Below are positions 42,843-51,366 of a stretch of DNA of 64,000 bases, in pieces (within the stretch, counting starts at the first letter, position 1; every line of letters starts with the position of its first letter). The stretch covers positions 1-64,000 of the forward strand of contig NZ_LIGX01000018.1 of NCBI RefSeq assembly GCF_001683795.1. The letters are read 5' to 3'. This DNA comes from Neoakkermansia glycaniphila (GTDB lineage Bacteria > Verrucomicrobiota > Verrucomicrobiia > Verrucomicrobiales > Akkermansiaceae). The notes beneath the pieces were generated by a model, which saw only the letters and a program-made list of their open reading frames with translations, had not been told where the DNA came from and made no database searches. Position numbers and translations under genes: made by a program.

Positions 42843-44948
42843 ATGAAAATACGCCATATGAAAATATCGCTCCTCATATTCTCCGCGCTTCTTGGAGCAA
42901 CCGTACTCTCGGCTTCCGGCATCACCTATCCGGACGGCCAGCTAGGTACAGCCGAAACAATGGCGGCACAAAACGAATTCCATTTGGGCAACAGCACCCT
43001 GCATGCTTCGTATGTGTTCAACGATGGGGCCCTGCACCTTACGGAAGTTTCCTCCGGCCAGCATAAAATCGTGTCGAACAGCGACGACCTTTTCACCCTG
43101 CGATTGAAAAACGGCCGTACGATCCGCAGTTCGGAAATGAAAACGACGACTCCAATATTTTCCGACCTGCCAGCCGACCCGCAATCCGCCAAGGCAGCCC
43201 TGCGCCACCCCGGCAAGGCGCTGTCCGCCACGATGACATCGCCGGACGGTAACCTGAGCATCCAGTGGCGCGCCATCCTGAGAGACGGTTCCTCCTACCT
43301 GCGGCATGAGCTTGCCATCAGCGCCGGGAAGCCGACAGAAATCGCCGAAATCACCGCATTGCACTGCATGTCCGCAGATGGACAATCGCTTTCCGTACCC
43401 GGCAACACGCGCGGTTCCCTCGTCATCGGGAAAAATGCGTTCTTCGCACTGGAAACGCCGGCAGCTCTGAACGCATTCCGCAAAACCGATCGAGGAACGG
43501 CCGTGGAGGGTAAATGGATACGCCGCGCAACACTTCAACCGGGACAAAAATGGGAAATCTCGTCCGTCATCGGGTTGCTTGCCCCCGGTCAGGAACGCCG
43601 GTCCTTCCTTGCCTACTTCGAGCGTGAACGGGCCGTTCCGCACCGCGCATTCGTGCATTACAACTCATGGTACGAACTCAACATCTTCCGCAACGACGAC
43701 ATGGACCCCATGAAACGCTTGACGGAAGAACAAACCGTCGAAGTACTGAACGCATGGCACGACAAATTCTACCGGAAGAGAGGCATCAACCTCGACGCCT
43801 TCGTCTGGGATGACGGCTGGGACGACTTCAACAGCCTGTGGGACTTCCATGGCGGATTCCCGAACGGCTTCCGCAAAACAGACGAACTGGCACGCCGCCA
43901 GCAGGCAGGCATAGGCGTATGGCTCGGCCCCGTCGGAGGATACTACGCATCCAAGGCGGCCAGAATCAAAAACTGGAACGACAAGCACCCCGGAAACAGA
44001 ATCAACAATTTCGAACTTGCCAACAAGGAATATTTCGACGCATTCAGCGGGCGATGCCTCCAAATGGTCAAGGACTACGACATGCGCTACTTCAAGTTCG
44101 ACGGCATCAGCACCAACCCCAGCGCCAAGGAACCGGCACCCGGCCGCGAAGAGGATGTGGAAGGCATCCTCGAACTGACCAAGGTTCTGCGGGCGCAAAA
44201 GCCCGATCTTTTCATCAACTGCACGGTCGGCACATGGGCTTCGCCGTTTTGGTACATGTATGCAGATTCCATCTGGCGGCAAGGCGGCGACCATGGACAG
44301 GCCGGAGAAGGCAACGCGCGGGAAAAATGGATCACCTACCGCGACAGCGTCGTTTACAATGCCTTCGTTCGAAACTCCCCGCTCTGCCCCATCAATTCCA
44401 TCATGACCCACGGCCTTATGCTCTCCGAACGTGGGGCTCCCAAAAGCATGCCCAACGACATCGAAAGCATCAAACACGAAATGCGCTGCGCCTTCGGCTG
44501 CGGTTCGGGCATTCAGGAACTATACATCGACCACGCCCTGATGACCTCGCTCGGAAAAGATGAAATCCTCTGGGATGAACTCGCCCGGACCATCCGATGG
44601 TACCGGAGCAATATCGGCATCTTTGCCGACATCCACTGGGTGGGAGGCAACCCCTGGGACGGCGAGAAAAAGACGGGAAACATCTACGGATGGGCCGCCT
44701 GGACTCCGGAAAAAAGCACGCTGACGCTGCGCAACTCCTCCAAGGAGCCCCAATCATACACAGCCACATTGAGAGAGATCATGGACATCCCTGCCACTGT
44801 CCACGGCAAACTTCGGCTCGACAATGCCTATGGCGACCAACGGCCGCTCGACGGCATCACCGGGAAAGCCATCGACATAGACACCCCCGTCACATGGAAG
44901 ATGGAGCCCTTCGAGGTCTTCGTCTGGAACGGCCAACCGGCCCGGTAA
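42843..44948 (+). CDS. GH36-like (clan GH-D) glycoside hydrolase, secreted (701 aa)
   Basis: The protein has a signal peptide (MKISLLIFSALLGATVLSASG, from the second ATG at 42858; the first at 42843 adds five residues). An N-terminal beta-supersandwich (about 30-270) precedes a TIM barrel with FVHYNSWYELN, AFVWDDGWDDFNSLW, GIGVWLGPVGGY and MRYFKFDGIS. The Asp in the KFD motif is the expected nucleophile of GH27/36-type enzymes, and a C-terminal beta domain follows. Such proteins are often mislabelled enterotoxin in Akkermansia. Likely substrates are alpha-linked Gal or GalNAc of mucin glycans. It converges with the sulfatase gene. Confidence 0.75.
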   Translation: MKIRHMKISLLIFSALLGATVLSASGITYPDGQLGTAETMAAQNEFHLGNSTLHASYVFNDGALHLTEVSSGQHKIVSNSDDLFTLRLKNGRTIRSSEMKTTTPIFSDLPADPQSAKAALRHPGKALSATMTSPDGNLSIQWRAILRDGSSYLRHELAISAGKPTEIAEITALHCMSADGQSLSVPGNTRGSLVIGKNAFFALETPAALNAFRKTDRGTAVEGKWIRRATLQPGQKWEISSVIGLLAPGQERRSFLAYFERERAVPHRAFVHYNSWYELNIFRNDDMDPMKRLTEEQTVEVLNAWHDKFYRKRGINLDAFVWDDGWDDFNSLWDFHGGFPNGFRKTDELARRQQAGIGVWLGPVGGYYASKAARIKNWNDKHPGNRINNFELANKEYFDAFSGRCLQMVKDYDMRYFKFDGISTNPSAKEPAPGREEDVEGILELTKVLRAQKPDLFINCTVGTWASPFWYMYADSIWRQGGDHGQAGEGNAREKWITYRDSVVYNAFVRNSPLCPINSIMTHGLMLSERGAPKSMPNDIESIKHEMRCAFGCGSGIQELYIDHALMTSLGKDEILWDELARTIRWYRSNIGIFADIHWVGGNPWDGEKKTGNIYGWAAWTPEKSTLTLRNSSKEPQSYTATLREIMDIPATVHGKLRLDNAYGDQRPLDGITGKAIDIDTPVTWKMEPFEVFVWNGQPAR

Positions 44949-44981
44949 ACAGCCTTCCCCAGAAAACACGCACAGCCCCCG

Positions 44982-46565
44982 TCATTCCTTGTCCCGGCGG
45001 GGGCTGCCTACTTCCTTCGAGAAAACGGCACGCAGGCGGGCCAGCGCTTCCGGCTTTTCGGCGGACAAATCCCGGCGCTCACCCGCATCTGCATTCAAAT
45101 CGAACAGCAGCTCCTTGCCCTTCTCTTTGATCAGCTTCCATCCGTCCTGTGTGACCACCATCTTGTTCACGACCACATAGGGCCGCGGAGCCAGATTGCC
45201 CCCATCCAGCAAAGGAGCATACGATACGGCATCCTTGCCTTCCGGCAACGGAACCCCGGCCAGATCGGCGAAAGCTGCCATGTGATCGTAATTCGCAATC
45301 AGCGCATCGCTGCTGCTTCCCGCACGCACGCGCCCCGGCGCCCAAACGATCATCGGCACGCGCAGGCCTCCTTCGCGATCGCTCCACTTCAGATTGGCGA
45401 AATCCACCATCGACCTGCCCTTGCCTACCGTCCCCCGGTTGCCGCGAAAGACATCGTAAATCTTTCCTGTACCGTCGATCACGCCGCCATGGTAATTGTT
45501 CGCATGCCCCAGAGCCTTGTTCTGGCGGTAATACAATTCATGGCCGTTATCCGAGGCGAAAACGATCACCGTATCCTCCTCCAATCCGAGTTCCTTGACT
45601 TTCTCGACAATACTGCCGACCTGATCGTCAAGATACTGCACCATGGCCGCATACTCTTCCGCTGCGTCGATCTCCGGTTCAGGGATTCCGGCGGCACGCC
45701 CGGCCTTCCGCACGGCAGCCATATCCATACTCTTCAAATAGGCCGGTGGCACATCGACCGGGCCGTGGGGCAAATTCGTCGAAAAGAAAATGAACATCGG
45801 CTGCGTCCGGTGCCGCTGCATGAAATCCAGCGTCTCCTCCAGCAGCACGTCCGGAGCGTAGACCGCCTTGCCCGCACGGTTGCCGCGCCGCTTCTTCGTC
45901 GTCTCCGGCGTATAGCGCTCCTGCGTCTTGCCCGCATCGGCCAACGTATTGCCCTCCAGAATCAAAGGTTTTCCATTCTTCCAAAGATAGGGAGGATAGA
46001 AACCGTGCGCACGCACATGATCCATATACCCCACATATTCATCCCAGCCGTGCCGCTTCAATTCCGACGGACTCGCCATGAAACCCCAATCCAGCTTGCC
46101 GAACTGTCCTGTCACATACCCCGCTTTCTTCATCAACTCCGGCAGGAAAACCTCGTTCGCTCCCGGTTTGATGGCGCGGGCGGCTTCCACATTCTCATCC
46201 AGCATGGACAGCGCAACACCCTTCCTGTCCATCTCGATCTCCATACCTCCGGGAGTCTGCGTATAGGAGCGTGAATGGCTATCGTGCACCCCCATCAGCA
46301 GGCTCGCCCGTGCCGGACAACAGTACGGACTGCTGTAAACGCGGGTAAACAGCATACCCTGATTCGCCAGACGATCGATATGGGGCGTCTTCAGCACCTC
46401 CTGCCCGTAGCAGCCGAGGCATCCCATCCCGAGATCGTCCGCATAAATCAGAATGATATTCGGTTGCCGGTCCTTGGCCCCTCGGGAAGAGCTGAAGGAA
46501 CTCGGTTGCGCCGCCAGGGACGGCAGGCCGATCAACAAACAAAAAAGAAGACAACAAATATGCAT
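44982..46565 (-). CDS. Cys-type sulfatase, secreted
   Basis: The start at 46565 gives a signal peptide (MHICCLLFCLLIGLPSLAAQ); a longer frame without one is rejected. The 527-residue protein has the N-terminal metal motif NIILIYADDLGMG and the modification motif CCPARASLLMG (C82-x-P-x-R86), where Cys82 would become formylglycine. Also present are VIVFASDNGHELY and the C-terminal subdomain YVVVNKMVVTQDGWKLI. Substrates could be sulfated mucin O-glycans or host glycosaminoglycans. Maturation needs an anaerobic sulfatase-maturing enzyme or FGE, neither of which is seen in this window. Confidence 0.9.
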   Translation of the reverse strand: MHICCLLFCLLIGLPSLAAQPSSFSSSRGAKDRQPNIILIYADDLGMGCLGCYGQEVLKTPHIDRLANQGMLFTRVYSSPYCCPARASLLMGVHDSHSRSYTQTPGGMEIEMDRKGVALSMLDENVEAARAIKPGANEVFLPELMKKAGYVTGQFGKLDWGFMASPSELKRHGWDEYVGYMDHVRAHGFYPPYLWKNGKPLILEGNTLADAGKTQERYTPETTKKRRGNRAGKAVYAPDVLLEETLDFMQRHRTQPMFIFFSTNLPHGPVDVPPAYLKSMDMAAVRKAGRAAGIPEPEIDAAEEYAAMVQYLDDQVGSIVEKVKELGLEEDTVIVFASDNGHELYYRQNKALGHANNYHGGVIDGTGKIYDVFRGNRGTVGKGRSMVDFANLKWSDREGGLRVPMIVWAPGRVRAGSSSDALIANYDHMAAFADLAGVPLPEGKDAVSYAPLLDGGNLAPRPYVVVNKMVVTQDGWKLIKEKGKELLFDLNADAGERRDLSAEKPEALARLRAVFSKEVGSPRRDKE

Positions 46566-46677
46566 GAATGATATACGTACATCAAATCGAAAAAATGTCA
46601 AACTTTCAATCCGGGTACCGTGCCCGGCAACGTCATGCATGCATTGCGTCAGCATGGGCGAAGGCCGCATTATATCA

Positions 46678-46706
46678 TCGACAGTAACAGGCAGCCATGC
46701 TATCAT
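46678..46706 (+). promoter_or_regulatory. Promoter of the membrane-anchored protein gene
   Basis: -35 TCGACA (46678-46683), 17-base spacer, -10 TATCAT (46701-46706). The ATG at 46715 is 8 bases downstream. Confidence 0.6.
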
Positions 46707-46714
46707 GATTGCTG

Positions 46715-47173
46715 ATGCACAAAATCCCCCTTTCCCACCTGCATGGCAAGGAGAAGCTGCGCCAATGGCTGAAAACCATGGGACGCATTTCCCTGTGGGG
46801 ATATTTGGCTCTCACGGGCATTTTGGCCATCGGCATCGTACTCTCCAACTACCTGCACGAGCGGCAAACCTTCGAACAGCTCGTGCCGGAACCTCTGGAA
46901 AACCTGCCTCTCTACCAGAGCGAAGCCGCCGTCCACGAAATTCTTGCCAAACTTCCCGGATGTTCCATTCTGGGCAGCACGACCAAAAACGCCGTCATCC
47001 GCACCTACGACATGAAAATGGCGAAGGGAGGCAAAACCCGCATCTCCATCTTCTTCGATGAAACGGGCCGAGCCCTATCCTACGAAATACAGGGCTTGCC
47101 TGCCGAAACGAGCTACGTCAAAAACCGCGGTACCGCCGACCAGTGGGAACCCGCCGCCCTGAATCCGGAATAA
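46715..47173 (+). CDS. Membrane-anchored protein of unknown function (152 aa)
   Basis: One transmembrane helix (ISLWGYLALTGILAIGIVLSNYL, about 26-48) follows a basic cytoplasmic segment. The periplasmic part contains a small alpha/beta domain with LPGCSILGSTTKNAVIRTYD and GGKTRISIFFDETGRALSYE. Family not recognised. It diverges from the sulfatase gene. The ATG at 46715 is chosen over upstream TTG/CTG because it sits 8 bases from the -10 box. Confidence 0.7.
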   Translation: MHKIPLSHLHGKEKLRQWLKTMGRISLWGYLALTGILAIGIVLSNYLHERQTFEQLVPEPLENLPLYQSEAAVHEILAKLPGCSILGSTTKNAVIRTYDMKMAKGGKTRISIFFDETGRALSYEIQGLPAETSYVKNRGTADQWEPAALNPE

Positions 47174-47176
47174 GAA

Positions 47177-47208
47177 AAGCGACGGCAGCCCGAAGCATAC
47201 CGTCGCTT
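47177..47208 (-). terminator. Hairpin between converging genes
   Basis: Stem aagcgacgg (47177-47185) / ccgtcgctt (47200-47208). On the minus strand it is followed by a T-rich tail (TTTTCTT), serving the PEP-CTERM gene. Confidence 0.65.
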
Positions 47209-47256
47209 GCAAAGCATCATCTGCAAAAGAAAACAAGATCCTTTGCCGCACTGGCC

Positions 47257-47961
47257 TCAGGAACGCCTGCGGCGCATCAGCAGGGAGGCAAAGCCCAGCA
47301 GACCGAGAGTCGCCGCCGCCGGTTCCGGCACGACGGCTTCCGTCGCCATCAGGGAAAGATCGGTAATAGTAGCCGTAGGGCCGTTCGGGCCGCCCGTGCT
47401 TCCGAGCACGACATACATTTTCCCGTTACCGTTCTGAGCCATCTCGGCATATTGCGTCCCTTCGACAGTATAGGAAACATTCCAGGGAGTCGTGAAAGAA
47501 CCTTTCGATTCCTTGGCAAGCTGGACGGTCGAACCCGTCGTCGTCTCGTACCAAAGGGACCATGTATAGGAAGAACCCGTGCTGGCCGGAGGCGTCAGGG
47601 TAAAGCTGAACGTCATATCCGTATAGGCATCCAGCCCGTTGACGGTCAACTTCTGCCCGGCGCATACGCCTGCCGTGCCGTTCATGTTCGGCAGGGAAAG
47701 GCTTTGCGCTGTTGCATCAATGCTGGCATATCCCCATCGTATATCGTTATTCCCGGTCGTGGTATACCATCCATCAGCCTGCCCGGAAAGCCAGCCGGAT
47801 ACATCGCTGCCCGTCAGATTCGTATTACAGAGGCGGCCTCCCGCATCGTAAGTCCGTGCAGTTATCGTCGCAAGCGGCGAAAATATTTGGACTGTTCCGG
47901 CTAAAGCCGTCGCGGAAACCATGGAAGCCACACAAGCAAGAGAGAAGAATGTGATTCTCAT
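47257..47961 (-). CDS. PEP-CTERM secreted protein (234 aa)
   Basis: A signal peptide (MRITFFSLACVASMVSATALAG) precedes a beta-sandwich-like body rich in Thr/Ser/Gly (SFTLTPPASTGSSYTWSLWY; GKMYVVLGSTGG). The tail VVPEPAAATLGLLGFASLLMRRRRS is a textbook PEP-CTERM sorting signal, so the protein is expected to be processed by an exosortase. The body resembles carbohydrate-binding jelly rolls but no family was assigned. Confidence 0.8.
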   Translation of the reverse strand: MRITFFSLACVASMVSATALAGTVQIFSPLATITARTYDAGGRLCNTNLTGSDVSGWLSGQADGWYTTTGNNDIRWGYASIDATAQSLSLPNMNGTAGVCAGQKLTVNGLDAYTDMTFSFTLTPPASTGSSYTWSLWYETTTGSTVQLAKESKGSFTTPWNVSYTVEGTQYAEMAQNGNGKMYVVLGSTGGPNGPTATITDLSLMATEAVVPEPAAATLGLLGFASLLMRRRRS

Positions 47962-48257
47962 ATGCAGGCATCATACAGATTTTGAATCCGTTGTCAATTT
48001 CAAAGAATAATATATTGTCGCTAAAAGTTTTTTTTATTTTTTGAAATAGAAAATGTACATTTTGCCCATAATGAAATTTCCGGAAGTCTCAGCAGAGGCT
48101 GTTATTCCATCTTTTACGCACGCATAACGGATTCAAAATCCGATATCCATCCACTAAACCTATCTTCATGAATCTCATGCGTCCATAAAAATCCGGGTGC
48201 AAACCGTACACACGCCGATTTGCACCCCCGTATTCCGCCATACGAACGGAAACGATA
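47962..48257. other. Intergenic region at the edge of the phage-derived cassette
   Basis: It contains an AT-rich block (47990-48070) and a perfect 15-bp inverted repeat (47978-47992 with 48126-48140). No gene is supported. Confidence 0.5.
47978..48140. repeat. Perfect 15-bp inverted repeat, arms 133 bp apart
   Basis: gattttgaatccgtt at 47978-47992 is the exact complement of aacggattcaaaatc at 48126-48140. The right arm alone can form cggat-tcaaa-atccg, which looks like a tRNA anticodon arm (loop with CAA). It lies just outside the phage-derived cassette and could be a remnant of an attachment site. That is speculation. Confidence 0.5.
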
Positions 48258-49544
48258 TCAACGAAGAGGTTCGAAAACCCGTTCTCCCTCCTGCGGCATG
48301 GGTTGTCCGAAGGCATCGTACACTCGCTGTTCCGAGAGCCGCATGCCGAGGCGGTTGATCATCCCGTCGTAGAAATCCAGCTTATCCTTGTCGATATCGG
48401 AATTCGGCACCGAGAAAACGATCTCCGGCAAGGGAGACGATACGCGGCCCATATTGAGCTCCACAATCGCCGGCACAAGCTGTGCATTCAGCACATTCGC
48501 CACGAACTGGGCGGCATGCGTGATGATTTCCAGACGAATGCCCTGATGCACCTTGCCCAGGGCATAAGCCCCGCTGCCGCTCTTTCCTGTATCGCTGATC
48601 AGGGTTTGCCCGAGGATGAGCTTATCGCAGGCACGGTCGGCCATCTCAATCAGCGTTGCCGTCGGCAACGAAGAGGAACCCTTCATCGCATCGTGGATTT
48701 CCAGACGGGCAGCCGACGAAGAAAAAATAGTCGTACTTGCGCCCTTGCGGGACAATTCTGCCTCCAGCTTGCGCTGAATCTCTTCATCGTCGATAATGAA
48801 ATGGCGAATAGGCAGACCGAACACCTGGCAATACTGCATCAGCCACGTCAACCCCCAGCGGCTCGCACCGAACCAGCCAACAAGCGTACGCAGCGAAGCA
48901 TTGAACAAAGGGTGGTCGATCCCCGATTTATTGATGGCCACGATAAACTTGTTGCGATCGAAGGGCCGCGCCGAATCGGACGCCCATATACCGTCCGGGA
49001 ACAGAAGCAGTCTGTCGGGCTCTCCATTGCTGATCGACCAGCCGAAGAACTGGGGAAGAATCGGCACGTAGGCCGCCGGGAACACGAGCTTTCCGCAAGA
49101 TTCCCACAAAATTTCATGCACCGTCTGTCCCCGGTACATGGCATACACAACCGACTCGACCAATTCGAGGAAATTGTGCTTCCACTCTCCCGGTGCAATA
49201 CTCGGCGCATGCCACAAGGCGGCATCCACCATGCGGGCGGCCTCATGAGCCTCCTCCGAAGGAGCCTGCCCGGACTCGGCCCACGGAGCCACACTCCATG
49301 AAAGAGAGGCAACGGCTTTCGACACATCGTTCAGATCCTTCTTCAGCGTATCCCACTCCGCACACATCGTACGGAACAGCTGCTCAAGCTGATCCACATG
49401 TCCGCTTGAAGTCGACTCCTTCAATGCGGCCAGAGATCGGGGGCCGAGATCGGAAACCGTCCAATCATTCAGCTTCGACGCGGCATCCTGCTGCACGGAA
49501 AGGCTCCCCGCACCGCTCTTCTTCTCTTTTTTGCTCCACCACAT
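48258..49544 (-). CDS. DUF935 phage portal protein (Mu gp29-like)
   Basis: The start at 49544 (MWWSKKEKKSG) lies 7 bases after the amidase stop; the longer frame overlaps the amidase. The 428-residue protein has the DUF935 layout: an N-terminal helical part with LFRTMCAEWDTLKKDLNDV, VYAMYRGQTVHEILWE in the core, GWFGASRWGLTWLMQYCQVFGLPIR, then KLILGQTLISDTGKSGSGAYALGKVHQGIR. DUF935 proteins are portals of Mu-like phages, the 12-mer through which DNA enters the head. No terminase, protease, scaffold or capsid gene is next to it, so it is either a remnant or serves another purpose. Confidence 0.85.
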   Translation of the reverse strand: MWWSKKEKKSGAGSLSVQQDAASKLNDWTVSDLGPRSLAALKESTSSGHVDQLEQLFRTMCAEWDTLKKDLNDVSKAVASLSWSVAPWAESGQAPSEEAHEAARMVDAALWHAPSIAPGEWKHNFLELVESVVYAMYRGQTVHEILWESCGKLVFPAAYVPILPQFFGWSISNGEPDRLLLFPDGIWASDSARPFDRNKFIVAINKSGIDHPLFNASLRTLVGWFGASRWGLTWLMQYCQVFGLPIRHFIIDDEEIQRKLEAELSRKGASTTIFSSSAARLEIHDAMKGSSSLPTATLIEMADRACDKLILGQTLISDTGKSGSGAYALGKVHQGIRLEIITHAAQFVANVLNAQLVPAIVELNMGRVSSPLPEIVFSVPNSDIDKDKLDFYDGMINRLGMRLSEQRVYDAFGQPMPQEGERVFEPLR

Positions 49545-49551
49545 GGCTGCT

Positions 49552-50103
49552 TCAGTTGGAAAAATCATCGAGCGCCCGGGCCAAAGCCTTGCAAAGGGGA
49601 GCGATATTGTCGCGAAGGCGGTTGCAATCCGCCATATTGCTGCCGGCAAAAGCCGGCTCTACCAGAATCGCAGGCATTCGCGTGCGATGGAAAAACTCAT
49701 AGGCGTTCTCCGCAGGGCGAGCAACGGACTTGATGCCTCGGTCGCGCAGATGGAGCACATCCACCATCGCCTGCTGCACCATCTCCGCCGCAATCTTACC
49801 CCGTGCGGACGTATACCAGTAAAACGTCTCGGTGCCCGATGCATGCTTCGACTCCGAAGCATTGAAATGAAACTCGATCGCCAGATCGGCCCACGTCTCG
49901 TTGCACGCGGCGGCGGCATAGGATGGGGTACGCCCGCCCGCATCGGAACGGTTCACCACCGTCGCCGTGTGGCCCAGCGCCTCCAGCTCTCGCGCGAGTT
50001 CGGGCAAATGCTCCTTCCAGAAGGAATACTCCGTAAACAGGCCGTCGGCCGAATCGCTTCCCTGGGCCTTCGGATGGTGCCCGATGGATAATGCTATATT
50101 CAT
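49552..50103 (-). CDS. N-acetylmuramoyl-L-alanine amidase (Amidase_3), phage endolysin type
   Basis: The 183-residue protein is a bare Amidase_3 catalytic domain. Zinc ligands are in LSIGHHPKAQGS (His), FTEYSFWKEH (Glu) and AIEFHFNAS (His), and the catalytic Glu is in AILVEPAFAGS. It has no signal peptide, so it would need a holin to reach peptidoglycan. The two short membrane proteins directly upstream suit that job. It follows the 77-residue protein by 30 bp and precedes the portal gene by 7 bp. It is different in family from the chromosomal Amidase_2 lipoprotein at 7837. Confidence 0.9.
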   Translation of the reverse strand: MNIALSIGHHPKAQGSDSADGLFTEYSFWKEHLPELARELEALGHTATVVNRSDAGGRTPSYAAAACNETWADLAIEFHFNASESKHASGTETFYWYTSARGKIAAEMVQQAMVDVLHLRDRGIKSVARPAENAYEFFHRTRMPAILVEPAFAGSNMADCNRLRDNIAPLCKALARALDDFSN

Positions 50104-50133
50104 AATCGTATGTAGTTGGTTGAAAATGTCAAA

Positions 50134-50367
50134 TCACGGTTTGAAAGCATCCTTCTGGGACTGCCTGTGTTCGAGGTTCGTCAGGCGGGTCTCGATCGTC
50201 CGGAGAACCTCCGTCTGCTGCGTCTGGATCTTCGTCGTATCCGCGATGAAATTGCGGAAATCCAGATAAATCCCTACCGTCAGCACAAACCCGATCATCA
50301 TGATAATCTCGGCTTTATACTCCCGCAGAATGGAAAAATAGGTTTTAACGTTGTCGCACATGGTCAT
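50134..50367 (-). CDS. Small holin-like / spanin-like membrane protein (77 aa)
   Basis: The ATG at 50367 overlaps the stop of the preceding gene by four bases (ATGA), which fixes this start over the longer frame. One membrane helix (IIMMIGFVLTVGIYL, about 23-37) is followed by a likely coiled coil (TKIQTQQTEVLRTIETRLTNLEHRQ). The layout resembles small class III holins or spanin-like phage lysis proteins. Family not recognised; role inferred from its place before the amidase. Confidence 0.65.
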   Translation of the reverse strand: MTMCDNVKTYFSILREYKAEIIMMIGFVLTVGIYLDFRNFIADTTKIQTQQTEVLRTIETRLTNLEHRQSQKDAFKP

Positions 50368-50759
50368 TTTGTAAATTGCGTAACCGGGCCGGGCTGTACC
50401 AGAGTACACCGGGTGCCTGTCACTGCGTGAAGCAACCTGTGGGCATCGTCCCACTGCTGAACCGAACCGGACGGCACGGAACTGCAGCCGGAGAAAAGCA
50501 ACGTACCGGCGGCGCCAAGCACGGCGCTCACGGCAGCCAGAATCCACCGGACCCAGCCGCCGGAGCGGGCACACTCCTTGAGATCGTCATACGCATGACG
50601 CACCAGAATGGGCAGAACGGAATTCGCCAGGCCTACCCATGCGGCCTGTTCCTTGAAATCGAGGTCATCCCAGCATTGGATGGAAAGCCCCTTGAGCTTG
50701 GCGTACTTGAAAAACATCTCTTTGGCGATGTCAAGCGCGTGTTCGTGTTGATTGGACAT
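50364..50759 (-). CDS. Holin-like protein with C-terminal lipobox-like motif (131 aa)
   Basis: The start at 50759 (MSNQHEHALDIAKEMF) is preferred to one 20 codons upstream that overlaps the neighbouring gene. The N-terminal half is soluble and helical. A hydrophobic helix WILAAVSAVLGAAGTLLFSGC (about 71-91) ends in a lipobox-like FSGC. The last 40 residues are soluble. This could be a holin or an i-spanin/o-spanin hybrid. No database family is recognised. It lies between the small partner gene and the 77-residue membrane protein. Confidence 0.6.
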   Translation of the reverse strand: MSNQHEHALDIAKEMFFKYAKLKGLSIQCWDDLDFKEQAAWVGLANSVLPILVRHAYDDLKECARSGGWVRWILAAVSAVLGAAGTLLFSGCSSVPSGSVQQWDDAHRLLHAVTGTRCTLVQPGPVTQFTK

Positions 50760-50772
50760 GATAAATTGAATA

Positions 50773-51228
50773 TTAATTGTTGAATTGAAAATGGCGGTAG
50801 CCTTGTTGAATCGGCTCAATACCCCGGTCGGCCCAGAAGGCCGGAGAAGTCAGTACCTCGAAAAAGTGCAAGGAAGCGGCATCGCTCAAAACGAATGACA
50901 GAGGATCGCACGGCGAACCGTCTTCATACGCTCTCGATACCGTACAGCACAAAATCGGCTCCTTCACAGCCACGGATTTCGGGGCACAGGCCACCGTCAC
51001 CCGTTCGCCGGGATCCATCACCACGAAAGTAGCGAACCACTCGCCGGGTTCAAGAGCCCCCAGCCGGGAAAAAGAAGCGTGCCATACCTCCAGAAGATCA
51101 GGAGGCAAATCGCCGGCCGCGATGCCGCGCGGCTGAAACAGATTGTCGCGGAACGGAATTCCTGCGGCAACGATCAGAGCGGCATCCCGATCGCCGGAAG
51201 GACAGGTAATTTGAAGTTGCGGATTCAT
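50773..51228 (-). CDS. Small fibre-partner protein, second copy (151 aa)
   Basis: This is a paralogue of the 139-residue protein at 1621-2040: both start MNPQLQITC, share a D-x-D-A segment soon after, carry LPPDLLEVW / LPSELFAIW, and end with FFEVLTSPAFW / FFDTLTAPAFW. Family not known. It follows the fibre gene with a 138-bp gap, whereas the first copy overlaps its fibre gene by four bases. A role in fibre assembly or attachment is inferred from the conserved pairing. Confidence 0.75.
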   Translation of the reverse strand: MNPQLQITCPSGDRDAALIVAAGIPFRDNLFQPRGIAAGDLPPDLLEVWHASFSRLGALEPGEWFATFVVMDPGERVTVACAPKSVAVKEPILCCTVSRAYEDGSPCDPLSFVLSDAASLHFFEVLTSPAFWADRGIEPIQQGYRHFQFNN

Positions 51229-51366
51229 CGAAATAAAAAATGGAAAATGAAACGAGGGTAAGTATACAGGTGCATCATACCGGAATGCTACGATTTCTTC
51301 TGGATCGGAACCGCTGCCCGGATGCAGGGAAAAACATGAATACGGAAACGCTTTGTGAGCCCATAC

